Below are positions 42,502-54,198 of a stretch of DNA of 64,000 nt, in pieces (position 1 is the first letter of the stretch; every line of letters begins with the position of its first letter). The notes under the pieces are model-generated. The model was not told where the DNA came from, did no database searches, and worked only from the letters and a program-made list of their open reading frames with translations. A program made the position numbers and the translations under genes. This DNA is from Trametes villosa (taxonomy: Eukaryota; Basidiomycota; Agaricomycetes; Polyporales; Polyporaceae): assembly GCA_002964805.2 (NCBI GenBank), contig PUDQ02000001.1, positions 9,324,001 through 9,388,000 on the forward strand, given 5' to 3'.

Positions 42502-45417
42502 CTAGTTGTCTTCCAGTGTAATCTCCTTGGTCGCTGGCTCGCTGTCGTTGCTGTCCTCTAGTCCTGCGATCGCGCGTGTATCGCCCTCTGCTGTCAAGAT
42601 GACTCTGGTTCGCTCCGTGGTTCTCCTCGCTCGCGCGCTCTGACCTGGCGCTCCGCTCGTGTTCTGGGTGCCTGCGTCCGGTGCATCCTCCCCCCCACTG
42701 AGATTGTGACCGTCCTCGGTCACCTGGGTGAGCGCGAAAGGGTGGGTGAGGCTGTCGGTGCCAGAGAGGCTCCTGCGCGGTTGCGGGGGAAGCCAGTGCG
42801 TCGCGCTCTGGCCCTGGCTGATCTGCGTCTCCGCAACTAGTCTGTGGACGCCGACCAGGTAGAGCGTTTTCGCCGGTCGCGTGCGGAAGGGGCAGTAGGA
42901 TAAGCACATCTTGTGATGGTCCAGCGTGAGGTCCAGGGCAACGGAGTCGCGTGTCGCTGTGCCAGTAGTTCCAACCGCAACCGCAGAGCCGAGCAACGAG
43001 GCAGAGGCGGCAGGTTCGCTTTGTAGGTCCGAGCTGGGGGGAAAGGCCGCAGTGGCCTCAGGGGCGCGATCGCAGGACGGGAGATAGAGTGCAGGTAGAG
43101 AGAGCACGCGAGCGGAATGTGAGGACACGGAGCGCGTAGAATCTGAAGCAGGGGGCACAGGGGTATAGGCATTGAGGGCGCATCCGTCCCCATCCGCCTC
43201 CATGATCGCCGCAACCGTAGCACAGTCTAGCGCCTTGTTGCTTGCGAGACTCGCGGTCTCTGGCAAATCCCGGTGACGCAAGTCCTGGCTCTCGCAAGGG
43301 TCAAGGAGGGAAACAGCGCAGGAAATGCCGGTGGAGCGCATGGTGGTCGGAACTGGGGATGGGGGGTCGGTGTCGCAAGACTTTGCATGTCGCGCAGGAA
43401 GGAGGGGAAGGGGCCGCTCTGGCGATCGCGCAGCGGGTGGTGTCTTCCGCGATGTCTCGGGGGTCTCCTCCGCACACTTAGGGCTGTAGTCTGGAGTACG
43501 CGTCTGATAGGCCGCCTCGTGCTCCGGTGCGCTCTGCGTCGCTGGGGGCTTACCAACGTCGCGGTTCGGGGAAGGGGCAGCTGCCTTGCGGCGCGGTTTC
43601 GCGAAAGGGTGTTCTCGTGCTTCGCTCGCTGGGGGTCCTTGTCGTGAGGGAGGGACTGGGGAAGGTGAGGGTGGGCGGTCAGCTACTCTTGGGGGGCTGG
43701 TCTCGCGCGCCATCATGCTGATCATCGCATCGCACATGTCGCGCACCGCGATAGCCCTGAGTTGAGCCGGTCCGTGGGATGGGTTGTATGCCGTGTCGCG
43801 CGTCTTTGCAAAGGGGTTCTCGTGTCCTTTCATGGTAGTTGCTTTGCGGTACGCGCGCGCTTCGCCTGCCGCTGCGTTCGGGGGTAGAACTGGCTGATGA
43901 GGTGAGGGGTCGCGCTGGCGCTGGCTAGAGGTAGTCTGTGTCGGCAGGGGCTCGGTTTGTGGCTGGGAGGGGTGTTTGACGCGTGGCTGGTTGGCGTCCG
44001 CCTCGCCGGAGCGCTCTCGCTCCCTGGGGAGCAGCGAAGTCGGTCGCGCATGTGAGCTGCGGTATGGGGACCGCGCGACACTATCGGCACCATTTCGGCC
44101 TTGGCTATGGCTAGCCTGCTTGAGCATGCGGATCTCGTGCTCGAGCTGCGCAATGCGCTCGGCTGCGCTGAGCTGGAAGCTAGGCCTGGGAGGGCGGCCA
44201 TAGTTGTCGCGCGCGACCTCGAAGCTGAGCTGTGCGACCACCGGCGCCGGCGCGTTCGCGTGATGTGCCAGTGTGCCCGGGTTGCGGCGATGCCACTCGT
44301 AGACGCGGTCGCGGATTGTTACGCCTTCGAACTGTGGGCTGAAGAGTGTCCTGGGGATGAAGCTGCCATTCGAGAGCACCACATAGCTTTAGTCATTGCG
44401 CCTGACGCGACCGCCCCGGATGTCCTCTTCGACGGCCGGGCAGTTCCGTAGCTGGCAGCTCACGCCGCCGCAGTAGTGGCAGGAGTGTCCACCTGGGGTG
44501 TTTGCGGGCGGATACCAAGCTTCGCCGTGAGCCGGTGGCGGCAGCTGGACCTGCTGTGGGCCTCTACCGGGGTTCGCGGTGTGCGCGGTCGCACCCGCGC
44601 TCCCTTCGCTGACCGATTGCGCAAGTAGCCTCAGGATGGCGCCAAGATCCTCCATCTTCACCATCGCTCCGCCGGTGTTTGGCGCGCTCAGTGCCGTGTT
44701 CGTCGCAGGCGCAGGCGCAGATGGCAGACCAGACGCGAGGGTGCCATGGAGGACAAAGACCACTGCGTTGTAGACGGTCTCCAACGGGTAGGGGTCGTCA
44801 GGGTAATGGTCCGGCTCCTTGAGCTGTAGGCGCTGCATGACCTGTTCCCGGAGCGGCGAGCAGATGCCGCGCACGAAGAGGCGCGACTGTTCCGACTGAG
44901 AGATGCGGCCCGTATTGATGAGGTAGATGGTCTGGACAAGGAAGTCGCGATGGTAGCTGGAGAGCTCCGCGACACTGGTGATCGACCGCGTCCTGCGCAC
45001 CGCTACGAGAGCCTCGACATTGGCCACCGAGTACTTGCGCGCTTCGCCCGCCTCAGGGTAGAGTTCCGTGATCGCGCTCTTGAGGTCCTCGTACGACTTC
45101 GCGTCGCTCACGTAGGCCGGAAGGCTCTCGCAGAGATCGCTCACGGCCATCGGGAGGTAACGGATGACCCACCGCTTCTTAGCTCGTTCATCATCCACCT
45201 CGCTGATCTCAAAGAGCGCCTCGAGATCCTGGAAGAAACCGCGCAGGGTACGCACTTCTTGCGGGTCGAAGATGGGAGCGGTGGGATGGCGCGCTGGGGG
45301 CATCGCGGAGCGCGGTCGCGGAAGGTTGCCGCTCTCTTGTGGCATATTGGGGACGCTAAGCTTGGAAGGAAGGGAGACGCGCAATGGCAAGGGAGAGTAG
45401 GAGATGCAAGAAGGCAA
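42502..45417 (-). pseudogene. Level 1 gag with an in-frame stop and missing N terminus
   Basis: Collinear with the level 4 gag from RSAMPPARHPTAPIFDPQ onward: EISEVDDERAKKRWVIRYL, LSSYHRDFLVQTIYLI, then the knuckle CHYCGGVSCQLRNC (CX2CX4CX4C). Right after it, GGRVRRND is followed by a TAA (44389) where the other copy reads a sense codon; the frame then continues with YVVLSNGSFIPRTLF to a stop at 42502. About 170 N-terminal residues found in the other copy are absent: only 318 bp separate this frame from the LTR, against roughly 1 kb there. The C-terminal tail is Pro/Ser/Thr-rich and includes TEDGHNLSGGED, which encodes the polypurine-like tract. Confidence 0.8.
42688..42723 (-). repeat. Internal copy of the polypurine tract and hairpin
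   Basis: AGTGGGGGGGAGG with the hairpin GTGACCG..CGGTCAC next to it, near-identical in layout to 6119-6153 at the 3' LTR. The segment between the two copies contains the antisense gene, as if it had been added between duplicated tract sequences. Confidence 0.55.
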
Positions 45418-45718
45418 GGCAGGAGAAGAGGTCCGGAAAGATTGCGCACTTAGCGACAGAAGGGGGTCTAAGCGCGGCTTTGATGCTCGCTCGCCTAGCG
45501 CAGACTGGGTGATGGGGAAGGGCTCCGTGCGGTGCAGACTTGGGCCGATGTCGCCAATCCGCGCTGTCGCTCCCGCGTTGCGCGCGCGCAGTCGCTTCCT
45601 GTTTGAGGGCGCGTGGGTGGGCTTGAGGAAATCGCGAGATGGTGCGCAATCGCGACGGAGACAGCGCTGTTGCCGTCGAAGGAGGAAGCCGACTGTGAAG
45701 TCCTAACTCCACCCCCCT

Positions 45719-45731
45719 GCGGTGGTCACCA
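45719..45731 (-). other. Primer-binding site of level 1
   Basis: TGGTGACCACCGC on the minus strand, three bases inside the 5' LTR. One base differs from the level 4 site. Confidence 0.65.
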
Positions 45732-45734
45732 GAA

Positions 45735-46439
45735 TGATGCACTCAACTATCCCCTAGGGACAACCAGAGACAGGCCGAGAGCCTTCGGAGGACGAGGCCT
45801 GTAGGGAAGCTAAGCGCGAAGCGGAGGAGAAGCTAGGTTCGAGTCGGGGTGCCCTTCGCGGGGAGAGCGCAATGCGCTGGCACGTCTCGCGAAGGTCGCG
45901 GCGCTGGCGCGAAGGTAGCTACGAGCAGGCGCTCGCGAGGGGGACCCGAATGTGGGCACGGTGAAAGACGCAAGGAACGCAACGCAACGCAACGCAACGC
46001 AACGCAAGACGCTATTCGCAGGGAGGGGACGCAGACGCAATTGAGCTCCTGAGGGTGAGGGGGAGAGGAATCTGAATTGTCTAGCGCCCGAGGCGCGAAG
46101 ATACATGGAGGGATCGTAGCTACCTAAGCCTGGACCCGAGCGCGGCCTAGACTGCTTCTCGGGAACCGCTCCGCGCCGCGCGTGGACCGTCGCGCCCGCT
46201 GCGTACCCACTGCGCGCGCGCTCGGAATGCCTGCCGCGCCATTAGCGCCCGCACCTGATAGGGCACCGCGTGTGCTGCGCCCGCCTCTTGACAGTGGCTC
46301 GCGCTCCGCGCTGCCCAATGAGCTCCTGCGCGCACTTGCTCCCAAGGTCCTGTCGCGCGCTCTGCCATCGCGAACTCCAAGTGTGCGCGCCGCCACCTGT
46401 GTCGCGATTTCTGGAGTCAGCGGTGCACCGGGCGTATCA
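45735..46439 (-). repeat. 5' LTR of level 1 retrotransposon (705 bp)
   Basis: Direct repeat of 5414-6118, identical in length, with TGATGC..GTATCA ends on the plus strand. It lies upstream of gag on the minus strand. Confidence 0.9.
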
Positions 46440-47231
46440 CCGCGCACTTCAGAATAGCTTTGCATAGCCCCTCCGTGCCTCAGATCTCAAATTCCGATTG
46501 CATAGCAAGATGACTTGACTGCTCGCCTCCGACGTACACTGGCCGGAGGAAGTAAGTATGGGCGTGGATGACAATTCGTGCGCTGTTGCATCATCCCATT
46601 ATGCCCGAGTCATGGCGTAGTAACAGATGGCGGCAGCAATATGGATGTCAGATGTGTGTTCAGCAAGTCACCGCCCGCGCATACGCGCACCGATTTAACA
46701 CAGGTAAGCATCCATACCGCCGAGAGCCCGTATTTCCCTCACTGAAGCCTACTGCAGGTCAATTTAGTTGTCCCACCAGTTGTCTTTCTACACCCGCATG
46801 GATCCCGGGATGTGTAACGGTATGGTAGCCACGTCGCCGCCTATAGGTTTCATCTTCGATACCCCCGCGCCTTCGGAACTCGTACAGCCGCTGCACTGGC
46901 ATTGGCAGGTTCTTCGGCGATGCCCCGATTAAACCACATAACATAGGTCCCGGCCGGGCGCTGATTCGTAGCTGAGCCATCAAGCTCATGTCGCCCTTTA
47001 GGTCCCGCCTCGAAGCTGCGGTCCGTTTAACCTCGCCTCTCGGACCCACTGCTGCATCATCCTCGCCGTATTCCACCACTCGAAAGACCAATCCGTGAAG
47101 CAGGGCCTTTTTGTAACAGCACACTACCTAGTGGTACGTGTAGCGTTGCCTACAGCCACAGCCCGCTGACGAGCCTTTTCTATGCAACGGCGCCGTGGAC
47201 CTCTGATGCTCGGAATCCTAGGACCCTACCA
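46440..47231. other. Intergenic region upstream of HET1
   Basis: Nearly 800 bp between the retrotransposon and the HET1 start. No open frame of note; presumably contains the HET1 promoter. No clear TATA box. Confidence 0.4.
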
Positions 47232-50200
47232 ATGTGGCTCCTAGACACCACGACGTACGAGCTGCACGAGTTCCCCTCCATCAACCCCGGCACCTACGCG
47301 ATCCTGTCGCACCGCTGGGAAGCGGAGGAGGTGAGCTTCGCCGATCTGCGCGAGCGGAGCCGGTTACCAGGGGAAGAGAGGGCGTCATGGAGGCCGAGGA
47401 CTAGTAAAGAGAAGTCCTGGAACAAGATCCAGCGCGCGTGCAAATTCGCTAGGAGGAACGGCAACGAGTGGATCTGGTTGGACATGTGCTGCATCGACAA
47501 GACGAGCAGCGCCGAGCTTCAGGAGGCCCTCAACTCCATGTTCGCCCTCTACCGCAACGCGAACGTCTGCTTTGCATATCTAAAGGACGTTCCAAGGCTG
47601 GAGAAGGAGGACCCGAGGAGCAAACGTTCGAAATTCCGAATCAGCGTCTGGTTCACTCGCGGTTGGACGCTGCAGGAGCTCGTCGCGCCAGCCGCCTCGC
47701 GTCTGATCTTCCTGGCGGTGGATTGGACCCTCATCGGCACGCGGGCGGAGCTCGCCGTGACCGTTAGTGAAATTACGAACATCGATCGCGAGCTTCTGGA
47801 GGCGGACTCCGACGACACAAATCGGCTCGACTTATCTAGGTTCAGCGTCGCAGCGCGCATGTCTTGGGCGGGCAATCGGACGACAACTCGGCCTGAGGAT
47901 CAGGCGTACTCTCTGGCTGGCTTGTTCGATGTCAGCATGCCTATCATTTACGGCGAAGGCGGAGAGAAGGCGTTCTCGCGGCTCCAGCTTGAGATCATTC
48001 GACAGTCGCCGGACCAGAGCATCTTCGCCTGGGCCTCCCGTCTCAGGCTGCGTAATGTCCCTCCTGCGTGCGTCCCGACAAGTTCACTGGGAAGATACGG
48101 CTTCGTACTATACACCTGTCCTCGAAACCTACTTGCATCGAGGCCCAGCGACTTCTTAGGCTGCTCCGGTATCTTCACCACTCCCGGCAATAGCCTGACA
48201 ACGGCTCTCGGGCTGCAGCCCCTTACAGAGCCGCATTTCTCACACACGAACTACGGCATACGCATCCAGCTCCCACTCCGCCCCACGAGACAGCGGAATA
48301 TTTTCCTGGGTGCTCTGGCGTGCCGGGACGGCTCGTCCGACCACTGGCGGGTGCTGGCATTACGACGAATCGAGGGCGACCAGGCATACGTGCGCATCGA
48401 CTGGCCCGATACTGGATCCAAACAGCTTAGCTTCATCGATATCCCGCGTCGTACCCCCGGGAACCTCAACTCTCCAATCACTGGTCCGCATGCGTGGCGG
48501 GTGGAGACTATCTACGTGCGGTGGCAATCTGGGGAACAAGCCTCGCTTTGGTACTCTGGTGAGTGCACTGCGATTACGTTAACGATCTGGCAAAATCGCG
48601 AGTCTGATGCTCTGCCAGGACGTGACCCATGTAACGCGTTGCGCGGTGTATCGATACACTTCACTCCGCGCGGCGAAGGGCGCGTTGCACGGTGGCAAGC
48701 TTACAAAGATGCGCTCTCCGTCATCCCCAAACTTTACCATGGCCGGTCCCTGCCGGACCAATCACTGGTGAACCGCGTACAAACCGCGATATCCGTGGTA
48801 TGGAAACTTTTGATAGATCACTGGCCAAATTATGTCTGTGAGTGAGAGACCCTCGGTTGTCATGCGCTTTTCTGAGCATAGGGTATAGATATTCAAGCAG
48901 CTCATGAGCAAACACGGAAAGCGGCATCTACAGAGAAGCCTTCGTTCCTGCAGGAGACGGTCATCCTCTTGCAGCTCGCACAGGCAAGACTGATACTTCA
49001 TCTATTCTTGTACGCCCGGACAGGTCCAGATACAGTATTTATGCTTACATTGAATCAGGCTACACGAGTGTACTGCGGTGCATTCCTCTATTGGGAGGGA
49101 AAGAAGCTCGTCCGATGATATAGAACAGTCAGACAGTGAGTGCGAGTACATGCACCCTTTGCTCCCTCTACCTTATGCCGATTCTTACCGCGTTTAGTAC
49201 TGTGTCGCCAAGTTGAGGACAAAATTATGCAGCTAGGCACTGTTAGGGCCGTGCGGGCTTTAAGTCCGGAACCGGTCGGAGTTGACAGCTCCGAAGCGCG
49301 GGAAAGCGGAGCTCCGAACTCCGAAGGCGCGCGAAAGCGGACCTGGGCTTCGGAGGTCGGACTTGTCGGACGTAGCGGAGCGGAGGTCCGAACGGAGGCC
49401 CACACAAGGGAGGACTTCAGCGAAGCTATTAGCAACGCCAGAGACCCTTGCCACTTGTCCTCAGATTTCGGAGGTGGACAGGTCCGATGTCCGGAGGTCC
49501 GACGCCGGAATGTCGGACTTACCGGACTAGGAAGGTCGGAGCTACCGGACGACGAGCGGAGGAAGCGGAAGAGGAGTAGAACGAGTGTATAGATGAATGG
49601 GATGGTGTAACGAGTCAACGAGGTAACGAGTCAACGAGATGGGAAACGAGATATCCGAACTGAGTAGCTACAACATACCAGCTACGTATATATAGACTAC
49701 GAGCTAATTGTTATGCCACAACAATAAGAACGGACTAATAAGGAAGGTAAAAGCGGAATAGGGTCGGAAGTCGGGGAAGACAATAAGACTATTGTTCTAA
49801 TCGGAATTGAAGCGGAAAAGCGGAGTAAGTAAGTCCGAAACGTCGGACAAGCGGAGTTAAGTCCGATAAGTGCGGAGTAAGCGGAGTTAAGTCCGATAAG
49901 AGCGGACTTAGCGGACCAAAAGCGGAGTAAAAGCGGAGTAAGAGCGGAGCAAAGCGGAGTTGAGTCCGCAGGTGTCGGAGGTCGCACGGGGCGTAACAGG
50001 CACCCTGATAGAGGTTTGCGTAGTGGAGAGTTGGGAAGGTAGGCATACTCAGCTTGTTCGGGCACTGAAGACTACTTGCTGATAAGTGACTGGAACAAGG
50101 ATACACCGTGAGACGACGAGAGTGGATGGTAGAGTCATAAACGTCTGCTTAAATTCATGTCGAATTCACGTTATCTCTTATAGGTCACGCTGAATACGTG

Positions 50201-53200
50201 CCGGGATGAGCTATGCGAACTCGAAGATCACCTCGCTCGCCAGCTCACAGTCCAGCATGAAGACCCGAAGGTAGTAGACACTCCCGACAAGCCGGGCTCT
50301 GACTATGTGTATTACGCACACATTTCCCTTCTGTGGGTGGACCAGAACGGCGGCGTCGGCACAAGGACTTCGGCTGCCCTTACCAACCTCATTCAACATG
50401 CCTCGGCCGCCCTGATGCGGAAGAATGCTGCAGAAGTCCGGTCCAGTTCCCGTGATGACAGCCGCAGCGCCGCATACTGGCAGCCGACACCGCTGAAGCG
50501 TGTCTTGGAGAGAAATCAGACAGCAGTCGGGTTCAGGATATACCACGCCCCGTTGTCGGTGGGTGCTTGGCGCCATTGGACCCCATCGAGTGCAGTGGAG
50601 GGGCATTCAATCGCCGATGTGGACTGGCATGCGAATTTGAAGCGGATCACAGATCCTGTGAGTTTGTTCCGCACTTTGCCCTGGTATGCTGCACTCACGC
50701 GTTGGACGTAGGATATACGGCATATCTGGGCAGAGATGGTGAGTCTTCGGTTCCCGGGGCCAATCGGGTCATGGATGGGATATCTCATTGAAAAACACAG
50801 GGTTGGCGCAGCCCCATTGATTGTCATACCTTCGCCCTCTGCGTGTATAAGTATGTGTGATACCCGGTATCAGGACTATTCTGATGCGCAACTTGCAGTT
50901 ACTTTGTTCATCTCGAGTCCTGGAATGTCTCAGTAGGGCCGCAAGCCGAAACACGATCGTGCCCGGAAGACCATCCAACAAATGTCAAAGCCAGAGTTCC
51001 CCAGACAGCCTCTTCGATTCGGCATGGTACCAGTTTGGAAAACTACAACATTTCCGAAGGATGCACCACTCTAGCGGCCGCTGCGCAGGATGCGTGGTGT
51101 CTAAACTATTTCCATCATCATACGTTGCCGATGTTCATCGAAGGTAAGTCTAGTCCAATCGATTAAAGTGAGAATGACGTCTGATGACGGCTCGTCAGTA
51201 TTGGACAATGACATGAACGGGCTCATCGACATTCAAGAGGTGAACGCATTCTCAAGCACGAAGCCGGTCGGGATCACACTCATGCAGTGGATCGCGTACA
51301 GCGCAAGTGGTTCGTTCGCATCCACGTTGTATTCACCGATTTCTGATATGCGAATAATCAGGATGGCTCATATCTACGCACATCTACCGCCTTCGAATGG
51401 AGTGGATGATTGAGCGCATGGCTGCGTTTGACTACGCGCCCGTGAACAGCGAGACCGTGGCACAGTGCCTAAGCCAGATGATCCGCATCATACCATTCCT
51501 ACGCACTCTCAATGAGCCTAAGGACCTCCGAGTCGACGACAAGCTGCTCAGCTTCACGCATGCAGTCATGGAGAGGCAGGAGCAGGCGACCAAGGCAGCA
51601 CTCGATAGAGTGCACTACAAGCTGACAAAGGTGCAGGCCTACGAGCTTTTTGGCCTCTGGGAGCATAGCAGACGAATCGGGCGCATCGAAGGCGTAAGCG
51701 TAGACCTTTGCCGTTACTGCCAGGTGCCGGATGTCTCACATTTTCTATACAGCAGGTTCTTGGTGCCCTCTTCCTCCTCGTACAACACTGTTACGGAAAG
51801 CTTGCCCTAGCTACGGAATACGTGTTGGAAGAACGTGCACTGTACTCTGCGACGCTCAGCATCGGCAGCATTGTAGATTTGTTGCAGCGCCGCACGGAAA
51901 CACTCTATCGTACGTCCACATTCTACGGTACAAACATTCGCAGGCGCCTGGTTTCTAACATTGCTAGGATGCTTCTATGAGTCGCATTGCGACGTTGCAA
52001 GCGAGTTCCAACACATTGCGAGCGGCATGGTACACATCTGCTCGCTTACGCTGGAATCCACGTCCAGATTCTGACTGCTGCTCCTGCTATCCAGTTCATG
52101 GGAACCTACCTTTATAGAACTACATCAGACGATGCAAAGAAACGCCGGATGCGAGTTCAATGGTCTTTGCCATGGCGATCCGACCAACAGGTGGTATCGG
52201 CGCTCCGTGAATACGATCCCAAATTCAAGCCCACTTTGCAGTCCGCTTTGTCCTCCACTTCGCACCTACCCGCGTGGGGACTAGTGCGGGCGGCTTCATC
52301 CCTCCCGGGTGAGCCTGATGCGGGGTACAAGCTCGTGGCATCCTTCCGGATACGTTACGGCATTGGCCTTGCTGCGGGTTTCCCAGCCATGGTTGACGCG
52401 TCCCTCGACCCACCGCCAGAGAAGGATGTTTTGGGTGTGACGGAGGCTGCAGCGCCCCCAAGACAGTACGTATCTCAATAAGACCCGCGTGCAATTCTGA
52501 GATGGCTGACCCTGCCTAGTCCTGAGACCCAGTGTGACGGATGCATGGCCTACCCACTAACCGGTACGCGCTTTACGTGCATCGATTGCGACGGTATGTA
52601 GTCTCAAACTTGCAGGTGTAGTGCATGCGTCTTATGTGGTGTTCGACCAGCGCTCAGACTTCAACTACTGCTCCAAATGCCATGGAACATTCCCTCCACC
52701 CCTTGTCCACCCGGAGGCCATCGCGAGACGTCACACATCCGCCCACCGCTTCCTAAGCATAGGTCATAAAATCCCGACCGAACATCTCAATACTGTGCTC
52801 TGGAGTCTTAGGTCCACGCCCCTCGCTTTGGGCACGTTCGCCGAACTCTCCGAGCTCGATCCCTTGATTGTCCACTGCCTGTCACAACCCATCGACGTCG
52901 TCCAGCAAGTTGTGCAGGCCCTGGTGGCATATCGCCGGCAGTGCCTGGATGCCAAGGTATATACAGGCACTGTAGGGGTTTTCAGCCAGAATGCACTCGA
53001 CACCATCCTCGAAAATCTCGCGTTTCTTCCCCAAGCGGTTAGCTTTCTCAAGGGCCGGACTCTCCCTTTCCTGAGTATGCAAAGCAGGAGAAGTGTATCG
53101 CAGTGCAGCCTTTCTTCCCCTTCCAAACGCCGCATACACTGATTTTCCTTCAAGCGTTGGCGTTGGCTGCCACGGAAGCAGCCACCCAAGCAGAAGCAAC

Positions 53201-54198
53201 ATCTCCGGGGGCCGGTACATGTGCTTAATCTGCCGTGGTGCGTTAGTCTGCGCGTTGAGTGCACTCGCTGACGTCATCTGTAAGACTTCAACCTTTGCGC
53301 AAAGTGTTTCGACACGGATTGGGACATGCATCACGAAGGAACACATCGCTTCGTCTTCGTTCCATACCCGGTGGCAGACATGATACTCGAGCGCACCCTC
53401 GCTTCGTACCAGGACCTCGCCAAAGGAGTTGGACCCGATCCGTGGAGGTTTGAGAGCGGCCCAACCCGGGAAGTCACATCTCTTGGAGAAGCGAGAACGA
53501 AGGCGAAGGCGAGCGGACTGGAGACAGTCGATGGTAAGCCTGAAGCTGTTACCTTCAACGAGATCTCCTAGAGATCGCTACTAAATACTGTGACGCAGCT
53601 ATGCATCTGGGTGCCCCCGGCGACTTGGAAGCTCTACCTCGTTGCTGCGGTCCATGTCAGGGTCTGATCCCGATGGAGAGATGTATGCACAGATGCCTCG
53701 TATGTATATCCAAAGGGCATTCCCACGACCCAGGTACGTACACTTGGTTCACGATGTCCGGTTTATGCTAGGGATTTGAGTCGCTGATTCGCATAATGCG
53801 TTGCAGGATATCTGCTCTGCAACAAATGCGCGCGTGCGCAGCCTCAGACAGCGCGTGGCGGGCATAGGTCTACCCACGTCCTCGCCGTAATTCTACGTCC
53901 GGCGCGTATCGATAGAACACCTTGGCCAGCGCTGGGCGGAAGGAGCGGCAGACTACAGGACATAAGAGCTGACGGAGCCCACAAACAACCGCATCTCACC
54001 GAGCCGATTCCCGACGACACTCTTTCCGCGAAACCTCACCCCAAAGAGATGCACGAGCCGGAGGCCCACACTGCGACGAACGAGGAGCTCTCAAAACGAA
54101 TCAGAGAGCTGGAAGAAACAATTCGTAGTCTGCAGTCGAGCGTCGGACAACTCCAAGCATTGCACCCCGCGCCCGAGGCATCGGGTACGAGAGCGTAG
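47232..54198 (+). pseudogene. HET1: HET, EF-hand and ZZ-finger gene, broken by a solo LTR
   Basis: Exon 1 (47232-48558) holds a full HET domain (GTYAILSHRWEAEEV, NEWIWLDMCCIDK, WFTRGWTLQELVAP) and the block that usually follows (YSLAGLFDVSMPIIYGEGGE). Exons 2 (48619-48837) and 3 (from 48889) continue in phase. The next coding exon is interrupted by the solo LTR 49241-49998. Downstream exons read ITDPDIRHIWAEM, then LNYFHHHTLPMFIEG, a perfect EF-hand loop DNDMNGLIDIQE (51204-51239), ERMAAFDYAPVN, a ZZ finger from 52533 (CDGCMAYPLTGTRFTCIDC, then FNYCSKCH), a second ZZ-like cluster (53250-53370, LCAKCFDTDWDMHHEGTH) and a coiled tail ending at 54198. A one-base gap is likely near 53072. HET proteins act in non-self recognition and trigger cell death. 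The HET part alone may still be expressed. Confidence 0.75.
49241..49998. mobile_element. Solo LTR inside HET1 with GGCAC target duplication
   Basis: 758 bp, TGTTAGGGCC..GGCGTAACA, flanked by GGCAC at 49236-49240 and 49999-50003. The intact paralogue HET2 reads straight through the same spot (63260-63290: ATGCACCTTGGTAGCC, then CTGATAGAGGTTTGCG), which proves an insertion in a coding exon. The interior is filled with short degenerate repeats of the type GCGGAGTAAGTCCGATAA and GGAGGTCCGA. It is unrelated to the level 1 LTR. Confidence 0.92.

Larger units (their letters stand above)
5414..46439 (-). mobile_element. Level 1: non-autonomous LTR retrotransposon split by nested insertions
   Basis: Minus-oriented element: 5' LTR (45735-46439), primer-binding site, gag (42502-45417), antisense zinc-cluster gene (plus strand, two halves), polypurine tract and 3' LTR (5414-6118). 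With the 33.5-kb level 2 insertion removed it would be about 7.5 kb. No protease, reverse transcriptase, RNase H or integrase motif is present, so it must have been moved in trans. Near-identical LTRs indicate a recent insertion, although gene conversion could give the same picture. No 5-bp target duplication was found (ACCAC against CCGCG), which leaves open inter-element recombination or flank mutation. Confidence 0.8.

Noticed and set aside
44389..44391. Stop codon in gag as programmed readthrough
   Set aside because: The other copy has a sense codon in this position and both copies carry other defects, so a nonsense mutation is simpler.
5409..46444. Five-bp target duplication for the level 1 LTR element
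   Set aside because: Flanks read ACCAC and CCGCG; not a duplication, so none is claimed.
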